Positions 1 to 6,594 of a DNA stretch of 8,709 nucleotides are shown piece by piece. Position numbers and translations under genes: made by a program. How positions within the stretch are numbered: position 1 is the stretch's first letter; the number at the start of each line of letters is the position of its first letter. The DNA is from Sphingomonadales bacterium UBA1936 (GTDB lineage: Bacteria > Pseudomonadota > Alphaproteobacteria > Sphingomonadales > Sphingomonadaceae). The stretch is taken from the NCBI GenBank assembly GCA_002336985.1, contig DDFE01000182.1, forward strand, positions 3,603 to 12,311. Reading direction: 5' to 3'. The notes below the pieces were generated by a model, which searched no databases, was not told the DNA's origin, and saw only the letters and a program-made list of their open reading frames with translations.

Positions 1-762
1 GCGCATGTGACGGCGGAGGAGCTTCACCTGATCGTCGCCGAAGCGTCGAAATCGGGCGTGATCGAGGAATCGGAGCGTGCGTTTATTTCGGGTGTCGTGC
101 GTCTTGCGGACCGGCCGGTGCGTGAAGTCATGACGCCGCGGACCGAAATCGACTGGATCGATGCGGACGCGGACCGCGATGCCATCCGCACCATGCTCGC
201 TGAACTGCCGCACAGCCGTGTGCCGGTCGCGACCGGATCGGTCGACAACATCCTGGGCATCGTCCAGGCACGCGACATTGTCCGCACGCTGATCGCGGGC
301 GAGGAAGTGAACCTGCGCAATCTGATGCGCACCGCGCCCGTCGTCCCGGACCAGGTGGATGCGATGGACGTGCTGGAGGCGCTGCGCCGCGCGGATGTGC
401 CGATGGCGCTGGTTCATGACGAATACGGCCATCTGGAAGGGATCGTCACGCCCGCCGACCTGTTGTCGTCGATCGCGGGCGAGTTCGTGTCGGACCAGGA
501 CGAGGGCGACGATCCGCCGGTGTTCGAACGCGAGGACGGCAGCCTGCTCGTTTCCGGCTGGTGGGCGGCGGACCTGCTCGCCGAAAAGATCGGCCTGACG
601 CTGCCCGAGGACCGCGATTATGCGACCGTCGCGGGGCTGGCGCTTGCCGAATTGAAACGCATCCCAGCCGTGGGCGATCATTTCGATTTCGGCGGATATC
701 GCTTCGAAATCGTCGATATCGACGGCCGCAAGATCGACAAGCTTCTGGTCGCGAGCCTCTAG
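1..762 (+). CDS. CBS-pair / CorC_HlyC domain protein (hemolysin family), 5' truncated
   Basis: The reading frame is open from the first base, so the gene begins upstream of the window. Residues below count from the GTG at base 7. A linker (about 3-35) leads into MTPRTEID (42-49), the classic start of the first CBS domain. The second CBS domain spans about 105-160 and contains HDEYGHLEGIVT (137-148). A CorC_HlyC transporter-associated domain follows (about 172-250; GWWAADLLAEKIG, then FGGYRFEIVDIDGRKID). In the family, CBS pairs bind adenine nucleotides and regulate a membrane DUF21/CNNM domain linked to Mg2+/Co2+ efflux. The linker wording resembles the DUF21-containing class more than stand-alone CorC, so an N-terminal membrane domain is probably missing here; that part is inference. 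'Hemolysin' is a legacy name, and no toxin function is implied. The stop lies 2 nt before thyA. Confidence 0.88.
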   Translation, partial: AHVTAEELHLIVAEASKSGVIEESERAFISGVVRLADRPVREVMTPRTEIDWIDADADRDAIRTMLAELPHSRVPVATGSVDNILGIVQARDIVRTLIAGEEVNLRNLMRTAPVVPDQVDAMDVLEALRRADVPMALVHDEYGHLEGIVTPADLLSSIAGEFVSDQDEGDDPPVFEREDGSLLVSGWWAADLLAEKIGLTLPEDRDYATVAGLALAELKRIPAVGDHFDFGGYRFEIVDIDGRKIDKLLVASL

Positions 763-764
763 CC

Positions 765-1559
765 ATGCAGCAGTACCAGGATCTTCTCCGCCGCATCCTC
801 GACACCGGCGTACCGCAGGCCGACCGTACGGGTGTGGGAACGCTGAGCGTGTTCGGGCACCAGATGCGCTTCGACCTGCAGGCCGGTTTCCCGCTGGTCA
901 CGACCAAGAAGCTGCACGTCCGCTCGATCTTCATCGAACTGCTGTGGTTCCTGCGCGGCGAGACGAACAACAACTGGCTGAAGGACCGCAAGGTCGGCAT
1001 CTGGGACGAATGGGCGGGCGAGGACGGCGAACTCGGCCCCATCTACGGCAAGCAATGGCGCGACTGGGTGGCGGCCGACGGGCGTCACATCGACCAGATC
1101 AAGCTGCTGGTCGACCAGATCAAGAATAACCCGGCCAGCCGCCGGCAGATCGTTACCGCCTGGAACCCCGGCGAGATCGACCAGATGGCGCTGGCGCCGT
1201 GCCATTGCCTGTTCCAGACGCATGTCGCGAACGGGAAGCTGTCGCTGCAGCTTTACCAGCGCTCCGCGGATGTGTTCCTGGGCGTGCCCTTCAACATTGC
1301 GAGTTACGCGTTGCTGACGCACCTGCTGGCCGACCAGTGCGGGCTGGAGGTCGGCGAGTTCGTGTGGACGGGCGGTGATACGCACCTCTACACCAACCAC
1401 CTCGACCAGGCGCGGCTTCAACTGACCCGCGATCCCAAGCCGTTGCCGAAACTGGTGCTGAAGCGCCGCCCGGCCAATATCGACGAATACGAATACGAGG
1501 ATTTCGCGGTCGAGGGTTACGAAGCGCACCCGCACATCAAGGGCGAGGTCGCGGTTTGA
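765..1559 (+). CDS. thyA: Thymidylate synthase
   Basis: This is a cytosolic enzyme that methylates dUMP to dTMP using 5,10-methylenetetrahydrofolate, releasing dihydrofolate. The 264-residue product has the same length as E. coli ThyA and aligns along its whole length without gaps. Visible signatures are DRTGVGTLSVFGHQMRF (20-36), FPLVTTKK (42-49), the LLWFLRGETN segment (59-68), and WDEWA followed by GPIYGKQWR (80-99). The catalytic cysteine is Cys146 in ALAPCH. The nucleotide-binding block is QLYQRSADVFLGVPFNIASYA, followed by FVWTGGDTHLYTNH. The ATG was chosen because MQQYQDLL matches the family start; the frame extends upstream only as an overlap with the preceding gene. The upstream gene ends 2 nt earlier and no strong Shine-Dalgarno is seen, so translational coupling is likely. 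The stop overlaps the folA start. Confidence 0.98.
   Translation: MQQYQDLLRRILDTGVPQADRTGVGTLSVFGHQMRFDLQAGFPLVTTKKLHVRSIFIELLWFLRGETNNNWLKDRKVGIWDEWAGEDGELGPIYGKQWRDWVAADGRHIDQIKLLVDQIKNNPASRRQIVTAWNPGEIDQMALAPCHCLFQTHVANGKLSLQLYQRSADVFLGVPFNIASYALLTHLLADQCGLEVGEFVWTGGDTHLYTNHLDQARLQLTRDPKPLPKLVLKRRPANIDEYEYEDFAVEGYEAHPHIKGEVAV
1541..1548 (+). promoter_or_regulatory. Ribosome binding site of folA
   Basis: The purine-rich GGGCGAGG inside the last codons of thyA sits 7 nt before the TTG at 1556. It favours that TTG over the ATG at 1571, which would remove the first beta-strand of DHFR. Confidence 0.6.
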
Positions 1560-2011
1560 TCACGCTGGTGATGGCTCGCGCGCGAAATGGCGTGATCGGA
1601 CGCAGCGGCAAGATGCCTTGGCACATCCCTGGTGAGCAGAAGCGTTTCAAGGCGCTTACGATGGGCAAGCCAATGATCATGGGCCGAAAGACCTTCGAAA
1701 GTCTGCCCGGGCTGCTTCCTGGACGGCGGCATATCGTCCTTACGCGAGACGGTGACTGGTCGGCATCAGGAGCAGAGGTAGCGACCAGCGTTATCGACGC
1801 GCTTGCTCTCGCCGGACCGGACGCGGCGGTCATCGGCGGCGCGGAAATCCTGACGCTATTTGCCCCGCATATAGATCGCTGGGAACTGACCGAGGTCCAC
1901 GACGATCCACTAGGCGACGCGGTCATGCCGGCGCCCGATCCGGACGTATGGAAAGAAATCGCGCGTGAGGATCACGAGGGCTATAGCTTCGTCACCTTGG
2001 AGAGGGTGTAG
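1556..2011 (+). CDS. folA: Dihydrofolate reductase
   Basis: It reduces dihydrofolate to tetrahydrofolate with NADPH, closing the cycle opened by ThyA. The 151-residue product is a little shorter than E. coli FolA (159). Landmarks are MITLVMARARNGVIG (1-15), MPW (20-22), Phe31, MGRKTFESL (42-50), LLPGRRHIVLTR (53-64, with Arg57 in the folate-glutamate site), AVIGGAEI (91-98) and LT (111-112). The TTG start gives M-I-T-L, which aligns with M-I-S-L of E. coli. The TTG overlaps the thyA stop as TTGA and has a Shine-Dalgarno sequence. Unusual points by E. coli numbering are Glu for Asp27, Gln for Leu28, Val for Ile5 and Leu for Tyr100. The GEQ stretch at 26-28 is also found in the mobile DfrA1 trimethoprim-resistance enzyme. 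Codon use looks slightly less GC-biased than in thyA. Confidence 0.96.
   Translation: MITLVMARARNGVIGRSGKMPWHIPGEQKRFKALTMGKPMIMGRKTFESLPGLLPGRRHIVLTRDGDWSASGAEVATSVIDALALAGPDAAVIGGAEILTLFAPHIDRWELTEVHDDPLGDAVMPAPDPDVWKEIAREDHEGYSFVTLERV
1999..2006 (+). promoter_or_regulatory. Ribosome binding site of the M19 dipeptidase gene
   Basis: GGAGAGGG lies in the final codons of folA, 5 nt before the ATG at 2012, and is a strong Shine-Dalgarno match. The folA stop (TAG, 2009-2011) abuts the ATG directly, so the start is well defined and the two genes are probably translated in sequence. Confidence 0.75.
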
Positions 2012-3223
2012 ATGAAGAAGTTTTTCGCCTGGGCCGCGTTGCTGCTCGGCATCGCGTCGATCGTGTTCTTCGGCGTCCTGCCACCGATCGTCGAGGGACG
2101 GATGAACGTCGTTGCCGGACCGCAACCGCCCGCCGCGACGGCGCGTGCGGCGGCGCTCCACAAGACGCTGCAGGTCGCCGACATGCATGCCGACACACTG
2201 ATGTGGAAACGCGACTTCATGGAACGTGGAACGCGGGGGCAGGTCGACTTTCCGCGCCTGACCGAAGGCAATGTCGCGCTGCAGATCCTTTCGTCGGTCA
2301 CCAAGACGCCGAAGAACCAGAATTACGATTCGAACAGTGGCGACACCGACAACATCACCCTGCTGACCATCGCCCAGGGCCAGCCGCCACGGACATGGAC
2401 GTCGCTTGTCGAGCGCTCGCTGTGGCATGCGGAGAAGTTGAACCGAGCTGTGGCGGCTGCGGGGCAGCGGCCATGCCTTCGGATCATTAGAACCAAGGCA
2501 GATCTGGCGGCGCTCATCCGTGATCGCACAAGCGAATATGCCTGCGCAATCGAGTCGCCCTATGCGACCTCGGCTGCTGCCAAGCCAATGGGCACGATGC
2601 TTTCGATCGAAGGCCTTCAGGACATCGAGGGCAAGCGCGCCAATCTCGACCGACTGTTCGATGCCGGGTTCCGCATGGCCGGTCTTGCGCATTTCTTCGA
2701 CAATGAAGTCGCGGGCTCGATGCACGGCGTTCGCAAGGGTGGCCTGACGCCGTTTGGCGTGGAGATCGTCCGCGCGATGGAGGCCAAGGGCATGGTCGTC
2801 GACATCGCGCATTGCAGCCACACCTGCGTCGCGCAGGTATTGGCCATGGCGAAGCGCCCAGTCGTTTCGTCGCACGGCGGCGTGCAGGCGACGTGCAAGG
2901 TCAACCGCAACCTGACCGACGAAGAAATCCGTGGTGTCGCCAAGACCGGTGGCGTGGTGGGCATCGGATATTGGGACGCGGCAGTGTGCGACACGTCGCC
3001 TGCCGGCATCGTCCGCGCCATCGCACATGTCCGCGATCTGGTCGGCATCGATTACGTCGGCCTCGGCAGCGATTTCGACGGTGCGGTCACGACGCGGTTC
3101 GACACGACGCGGCTCGATGCGATCACGCAAGGGCTGATCGACGCGGGGTTCAGCGACACCGACATCGCGAAGGTGATGGGCGGCAACGTGTTCCGCGTGC
3201 TGGCGCAAGTTTTGCCGAATTGA
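2012..3223 (+). CDS. Membrane dipeptidase, peptidase family M19
   Basis: This is a 403-residue zinc metallopeptidase of the renal dipeptidase family, which hydrolyses dipeptides. Residues 1-25 (KK, then a long hydrophobic run FFAWAALLLGIASIVFFGVL) form a signal sequence or uncleaved anchor with no clear lipobox, so the enzyme should act in the periplasm or on the outer face of the inner membrane. Family metal and active-site positions are present: His59 and Asp61 in DMHADTL, Glu200 in LSIEGL, His267 in DIAHCSH, His288 in VSSHGG, and Asp354 in GLGSDFDG. The C-terminal VMGGNVFRVL is also typical. All expected ligands are intact, so it is probably active. The substrate is unknown; recycling of peptidoglycan-derived or dietary dipeptides is plausible, and some relatives act on D-amino-acid dipeptides. 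It abuts folA and precedes the glycan-synthesis fusion by 4 nt. Confidence 0.93.
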   Translation: MKKFFAWAALLLGIASIVFFGVLPPIVEGRMNVVAGPQPPAATARAAALHKTLQVADMHADTLMWKRDFMERGTRGQVDFPRLTEGNVALQILSSVTKTPKNQNYDSNSGDTDNITLLTIAQGQPPRTWTSLVERSLWHAEKLNRAVAAAGQRPCLRIIRTKADLAALIRDRTSEYACAIESPYATSAAAKPMGTMLSIEGLQDIEGKRANLDRLFDAGFRMAGLAHFFDNEVAGSMHGVRKGGLTPFGVEIVRAMEAKGMVVDIAHCSHTCVAQVLAMAKRPVVSSHGGVQATCKVNRNLTDEEIRGVAKTGGVVGIGYWDAAVCDTSPAGIVRAIAHVRDLVGIDYVGLGSDFDGAVTTRFDTTRLDAITQGLIDAGFSDTDIAKVMGGNVFRVLAQVLPN

Positions 3224-3227
3224 CCCG

Positions 3228-6200
3228 ATGAGCAGCGACCGCCCGATCTTCTACGACGCCAGCGGCCAGCGGAACCGCTGGTCGAAGCGCGTCGTGGCGA
3301 TGCTGCTTGCGCTGATCGTCATTGCGGCACTGGGTTTTGCATGGACCATCGCTGCCGTACCCGCAGGCTCGGCGCTTCACCCCATCGGCGAACGCAAGCA
3401 GACGCGGCCTCTGGTCGAACAGGTGTCGCGGTTGCGCAAACAGGCGGGGCAGTGGCTGCCCCCCTCCAAACCGGGCGTCCGGGCCGGCAAGCAGGTCTCG
3501 GCGGCATTCTATGTGCCCTGGGATCCGGACAGCGCGGCCTCGCTCGCGCGGCACATCGACGAGATCGACTGGGTCGTCCCGACGCTTGCGTTCGTAACGG
3601 ATGGCGGGCGCACAAGAAGTTACAACCGCGACGTGAATTTCCAGCGGATCGTGCGCCGCGCGACCAGTTCTACCCGTGTCATGCCGATGATCCAGAATGC
3701 GGCGAACGACAAATGGGATGGCGCCGGGATGGCCGCGATCCTGCGCGATCCGGCGCGGCGCAAGGCGCTGCTCGACTGGGCAGAGCAGATCGTCACCGAC
3801 CAGCGCGGCAGCGGCGTCGTCTTCGACCTCGAAGAACTGCCCGATGCGGCGCTTCCCCATTATATCCAGTTCCTGAAAGAGGCGCGGGCGCGTTTTTCCG
3901 CCAAGCACTGGTCGGTTGCGCTGGCAGTGCCGATCGACAATCCGGCGTGGAACCTGCGCGCTTTTGCCGACGCCGCCGATTTCCTGTTCCTGATGAACTA
4001 CGACGAACACGCCCCCGGCCAGCCGCCGGGTCCGATCGCGTCGCAGTCGTGGTTCGTCGCCAACCTGAAGCGCGCGCTGGCGCAGGTTCCGCCGTCGAAG
4101 GCGATCGTGGCCATCGGCAACTATGCCTATGACTGGCACGGCGACACCGCCGACAACATGACGGATGAAGAAGCGTGGCTCGCCGCCGACGACAGCGAAG
4201 CAACGCCGACCTTCGATCCCGTCAGCGGTAATTCCTATTTCGCGTACGAAGAGGATGGCGTCACCCATACCATCTGGATGCTCGATGCAGCGAGCGCCTG
4301 GAACCAGTTGCGCGCTAACCAGGCATTGGGAACGGCCGGCTTCGCGCTGTGGCGGCTGGGCAGCGAAGACGTCGGCTACTGGTCGGCCGCAAAGGCGCTA
4401 ACGAGTAACCGTACACCCGACCTCGCGCGGTTTACGCCGGTCGGCAACGTCAGCGTCGAGGGTGCGGGCGAACTGCTGCGGATCGAGGCGACACCGCGCG
4501 ACGGCATCCGCACCGTGACGTTCGACAAGTCAGGGTTGATACGTAACCAGCAGTTTACCCAATTGCCGACGCCGTTCCAGGTGCGCCGCGGCGGCAACCG
4601 CCCCGGAATGGTCGCCCTGACGTTCGACGACGGGCCGGACCCCACCTGGACGCCGAAGATTCTTGATGTGCTGGAGGCAAAAAATGCTCCAGCGACATTC
4701 TTCGTCATCGGCGAGAATGCGATTTCGAACCCCGGACTGCTCAACCGCATCATTCGCGGCGGCAGCGAGTTGGGCAACCACAGCTACACCCACCCGAACA
4801 TGGCGCAGGTGTCCGACACCGGGATCCGCGTAGAACTGAACACCACGCGCAGGCTGGTAGAGGCCTATACGGGCCGCTCACTGCGCCTGTTCCGCGCGCC
4901 CTATTTCGGGGATGCCGAACCGACGACCACAGACGAACTCGAACCGGCATGGGTCGCGCAGCAGCGCGGTTATCTGAATGTCGGCCTGCATGTCGATCCG
5001 GATGACTGGCAACGGCCGGGCGTCGCACAGATCGTCGCCAATACGCTCGCCAAGGTCGACCGCGGCACCGACGAAAACCCCACGCGCGTCGTGCTGCTCC
5101 ACGATGGCGGCGGCGACCGTTCGCAGACTGTCGCCGCCCTGCCGCAGATCATCGATGGCCTGCGTGCCAAGGGCTACACGCTGGTAACGATCTCGACCCT
5201 CGCAGGCGTATCGCGCGATACCGTGATGCCCGAGGTCAAGGGGTGGGACCTGGTCGCGGTGCGTGCCGATGTCGCCATCTTCCTGATCATCGCGGGCTTC
5301 CTGTGGACGATCAAATGGCTGTTCTTCGTTGCGATCGCGCTGGGCATCGCGCGGGCGTTGCTCATGGCCGGGTTGGCCCTGCGCGACCGGTACCGCCGCG
5401 ATCGCCCGGTGCCGCCGCCGATCGATCCGGCGCGGTTCGTGTCGGTCCTGATCCCGGCGTTCAACGAAGAGCGCGTGATCGTCGATTCGATCCGCCGCGT
5501 TCTTGCGAGCGAGGATGTGCAGCTGGAGATCCTCGTGATCGACGACGGGTCGAAGGACGCCACCAGCGCCGTCGTCACCGAGGCCTATCGCGATGAGCCG
5601 CGAGTACACCTGCTCACGCTCGAAAACGGCGGCAAGGCGCGGGCGCTGAACGAAGGGCTGAAACTGGCCAAGGGCGACGTCATCATCGCACTCGACGCCG
5701 ACACGCGTTTCCAGCCGCAGACCGTCGCCAGCCTCGCACGCTGGTTCGCCGATCCGGAAATCGGTGCGGTCGCCGGCAATGCGAAGGTCGGCAACCGGTT
5801 CAACCTCGTCACCCGCTGGCAGTCGGTCGAATATGTGACCGCGCAAAACCTGGAACGCCGCGCATTGACGCAATTCGACGCGATCACGGTGGTGCCGGGC
5901 GCGGTCGGCGCGTGGCGGCGTGCGGCGCTCGATTCGGTCGGCGGCTATCCCACCGACACGCTGGCCGAGGATCAGGATCTGACCATCGCCATACAGCGGC
6001 AAGGCTGGCGGGTCGGTTACGATATCGACGCTATCGCCTGGACCGAGGCGCCGGAGACGTTCCGGTCGCTCGCCAAGCAACGGTTCCGCTGGTCCTACGG
6101 CACGCTGCAATGCCTGTGGAAGCACGGCAGCATCATGCGTACCCGCAAGCCCGCCGGGCTCGCACTCGTCGGCCTGCCGCAGGCATGGCTGTTCCAGATC

Positions 6201-6551
6201 GCATTCGCCGTCATTTCGCCGATCATCGATTTCGCGCTGGTCGTCAGCCTGGTCGAAACCTTTATCCGCGTCGAACAACATGGTTGGGCACAGACGCAGT
6301 CCGATGTGCTGACGATGGGCATCTACTGGATCGCGTTCACGTCGATCGACATTTTCTGCGGTGCGGTCGCCTATTGGCTCGATCCCAAGGAGAAACGCTA
6401 CCCCGTCCACCTGCTCGTGGCGCAGCGTTTCATCTATCGCCAGCTGATGTACTGGGTCGTAATTCGCGCCGTCGGTGCTGCCCTTCGAGGACCGAGCGTG
6501 GGCTGGGGCAAGCTGGAACGTTCCGGACGTGTGACAAATACAGCGCAATGA
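3228..6551 (+). CDS. GH18-like / NodB polysaccharide deacetylase / GT2 glycosyltransferase fusion
   Basis: This 1107-residue, three-enzyme membrane protein probably synthesises and modifies an N-acetylglucosamine-type glycan. A short cytosolic tail rich in basic residues (RNRWSKR) is followed by a membrane helix at about 22-42. A GH18-like domain spans about 88-395, with FDLEE (Glu202 as putative acid), MNYDE (256-260) and Trp375. A NodB/CE4 deacetylase spans about 458-660: TFDDGPD (Asp467/Asp468), HSYTH (His518/His522), RAPY (556-559), DPDDW (590-594) and LLHDGGG (623-629). A hydrophobic segment at about 682-717 follows. The processive GT2 domain spans about 736-960: IPAFNEE, IDDGSKD (771-777), DAD (823-825), AED (913-915) and QRFRW (951-955). 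Further membrane helices lie at about 976-1009 and 1028-1050. It resembles PgaB plus PgaC in one chain, but the domain order is different. No clear Shine-Dalgarno is seen; an internal ATG at 3300 would cut into the anchor, so 3228 is preferred. The exact polymer is unknown. Confidence 0.93.
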   Translation: MSSDRPIFYDASGQRNRWSKRVVAMLLALIVIAALGFAWTIAAVPAGSALHPIGERKQTRPLVEQVSRLRKQAGQWLPPSKPGVRAGKQVSAAFYVPWDPDSAASLARHIDEIDWVVPTLAFVTDGGRTRSYNRDVNFQRIVRRATSSTRVMPMIQNAANDKWDGAGMAAILRDPARRKALLDWAEQIVTDQRGSGVVFDLEELPDAALPHYIQFLKEARARFSAKHWSVALAVPIDNPAWNLRAFADAADFLFLMNYDEHAPGQPPGPIASQSWFVANLKRALAQVPPSKAIVAIGNYAYDWHGDTADNMTDEEAWLAADDSEATPTFDPVSGNSYFAYEEDGVTHTIWMLDAASAWNQLRANQALGTAGFALWRLGSEDVGYWSAAKALTSNRTPDLARFTPVGNVSVEGAGELLRIEATPRDGIRTVTFDKSGLIRNQQFTQLPTPFQVRRGGNRPGMVALTFDDGPDPTWTPKILDVLEAKNAPATFFVIGENAISNPGLLNRIIRGGSELGNHSYTHPNMAQVSDTGIRVELNTTRRLVEAYTGRSLRLFRAPYFGDAEPTTTDELEPAWVAQQRGYLNVGLHVDPDDWQRPGVAQIVANTLAKVDRGTDENPTRVVLLHDGGGDRSQTVAALPQIIDGLRAKGYTLVTISTLAGVSRDTVMPEVKGWDLVAVRADVAIFLIIAGFLWTIKWLFFVAIALGIARALLMAGLALRDRYRRDRPVPPPIDPARFVSVLIPAFNEERVIVDSIRRVLASEDVQLEILVIDDGSKDATSAVVTEAYRDEPRVHLLTLENGGKARALNEGLKLAKGDVIIALDADTRFQPQTVASLARWFADPEIGAVAGNAKVGNRFNLVTRWQSVEYVTAQNLERRALTQFDAITVVPGAVGAWRRAALDSVGGYPTDTLAEDQDLTIAIQRQGWRVGYDIDAIAWTEAPETFRSLAKQRFRWSYGTLQCLWKHGSIMRTRKPAGLALVGLPQAWLFQIAFAVISPIIDFALVVSLVETFIRVEQHGWAQTQSDVLTMGIYWIAFTSIDIFCGAVAYWLDPKEKRYPVHLLVAQRFIYRQLMYWVVIRAVGAALRGPSVGWGKLERSGRVTNTAQ

Positions 6552-6575
6552 AGGGTTGCCATCAGCAACACCGCA

Positions 6576-6590
6576 CCCCCATCATGGGGG
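6576..6590 (+). promoter_or_regulatory. G/C hairpin covering the rsh Shine-Dalgarno
   Basis: CCCCCATCATGGGGG is a near-perfect inverted repeat: five G:C pairs plus an A:T pair around a three-base loop. The G-run at 6586-6590 is the only Shine-Dalgarno candidate for the ATG at 6595 (4-nt spacer), so folding would hide it. No U-tract follows, so it does not look like an intrinsic terminator. A role in limiting Rsh translation is inferred and untested; the stem is short. Confidence 0.35.
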
Positions 6591-6594
6591 CTGA

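Noticed and set aside
7..762. A complete stand-alone CorC beginning at the GTG at base 7
   Set aside because: The frame is open to base 1, and the linker resembles the inter-domain region of DUF21-CBS proteins, so the gene is better called 5' truncated.
1571..1573. ATG as an alternative folA start
   Set aside because: It would delete M-I-T-L-V, the first beta-strand of DHFR, and the Shine-Dalgarno sequence is better placed for the TTG at 1556.
1910..3208. A 432-codon open frame on the - strand opposite the dipeptidase
   Set aside because: The + strand shows the complete M19 metal-ligand set; the antisense frame is His/Arg/Asp-rich with no family resemblance.
3300..3302. Internal ATG as the start of the fusion protein
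   Set aside because: It would remove the basic cytosolic tail that orients the first membrane helix, and it has no better ribosome binding site.
4878..6548. A 556-codon open frame on the - strand opposite the fusion gene
   Set aside because: The opposite strand carries all NodB and GT2 catalytic motifs; this frame shows none and is an antisense shadow.
6576..6590. The G/C hairpin as an intrinsic terminator
   Set aside because: There is no T-run after the stem, the stem is short, and it lies over the ribosome binding site of the next gene.
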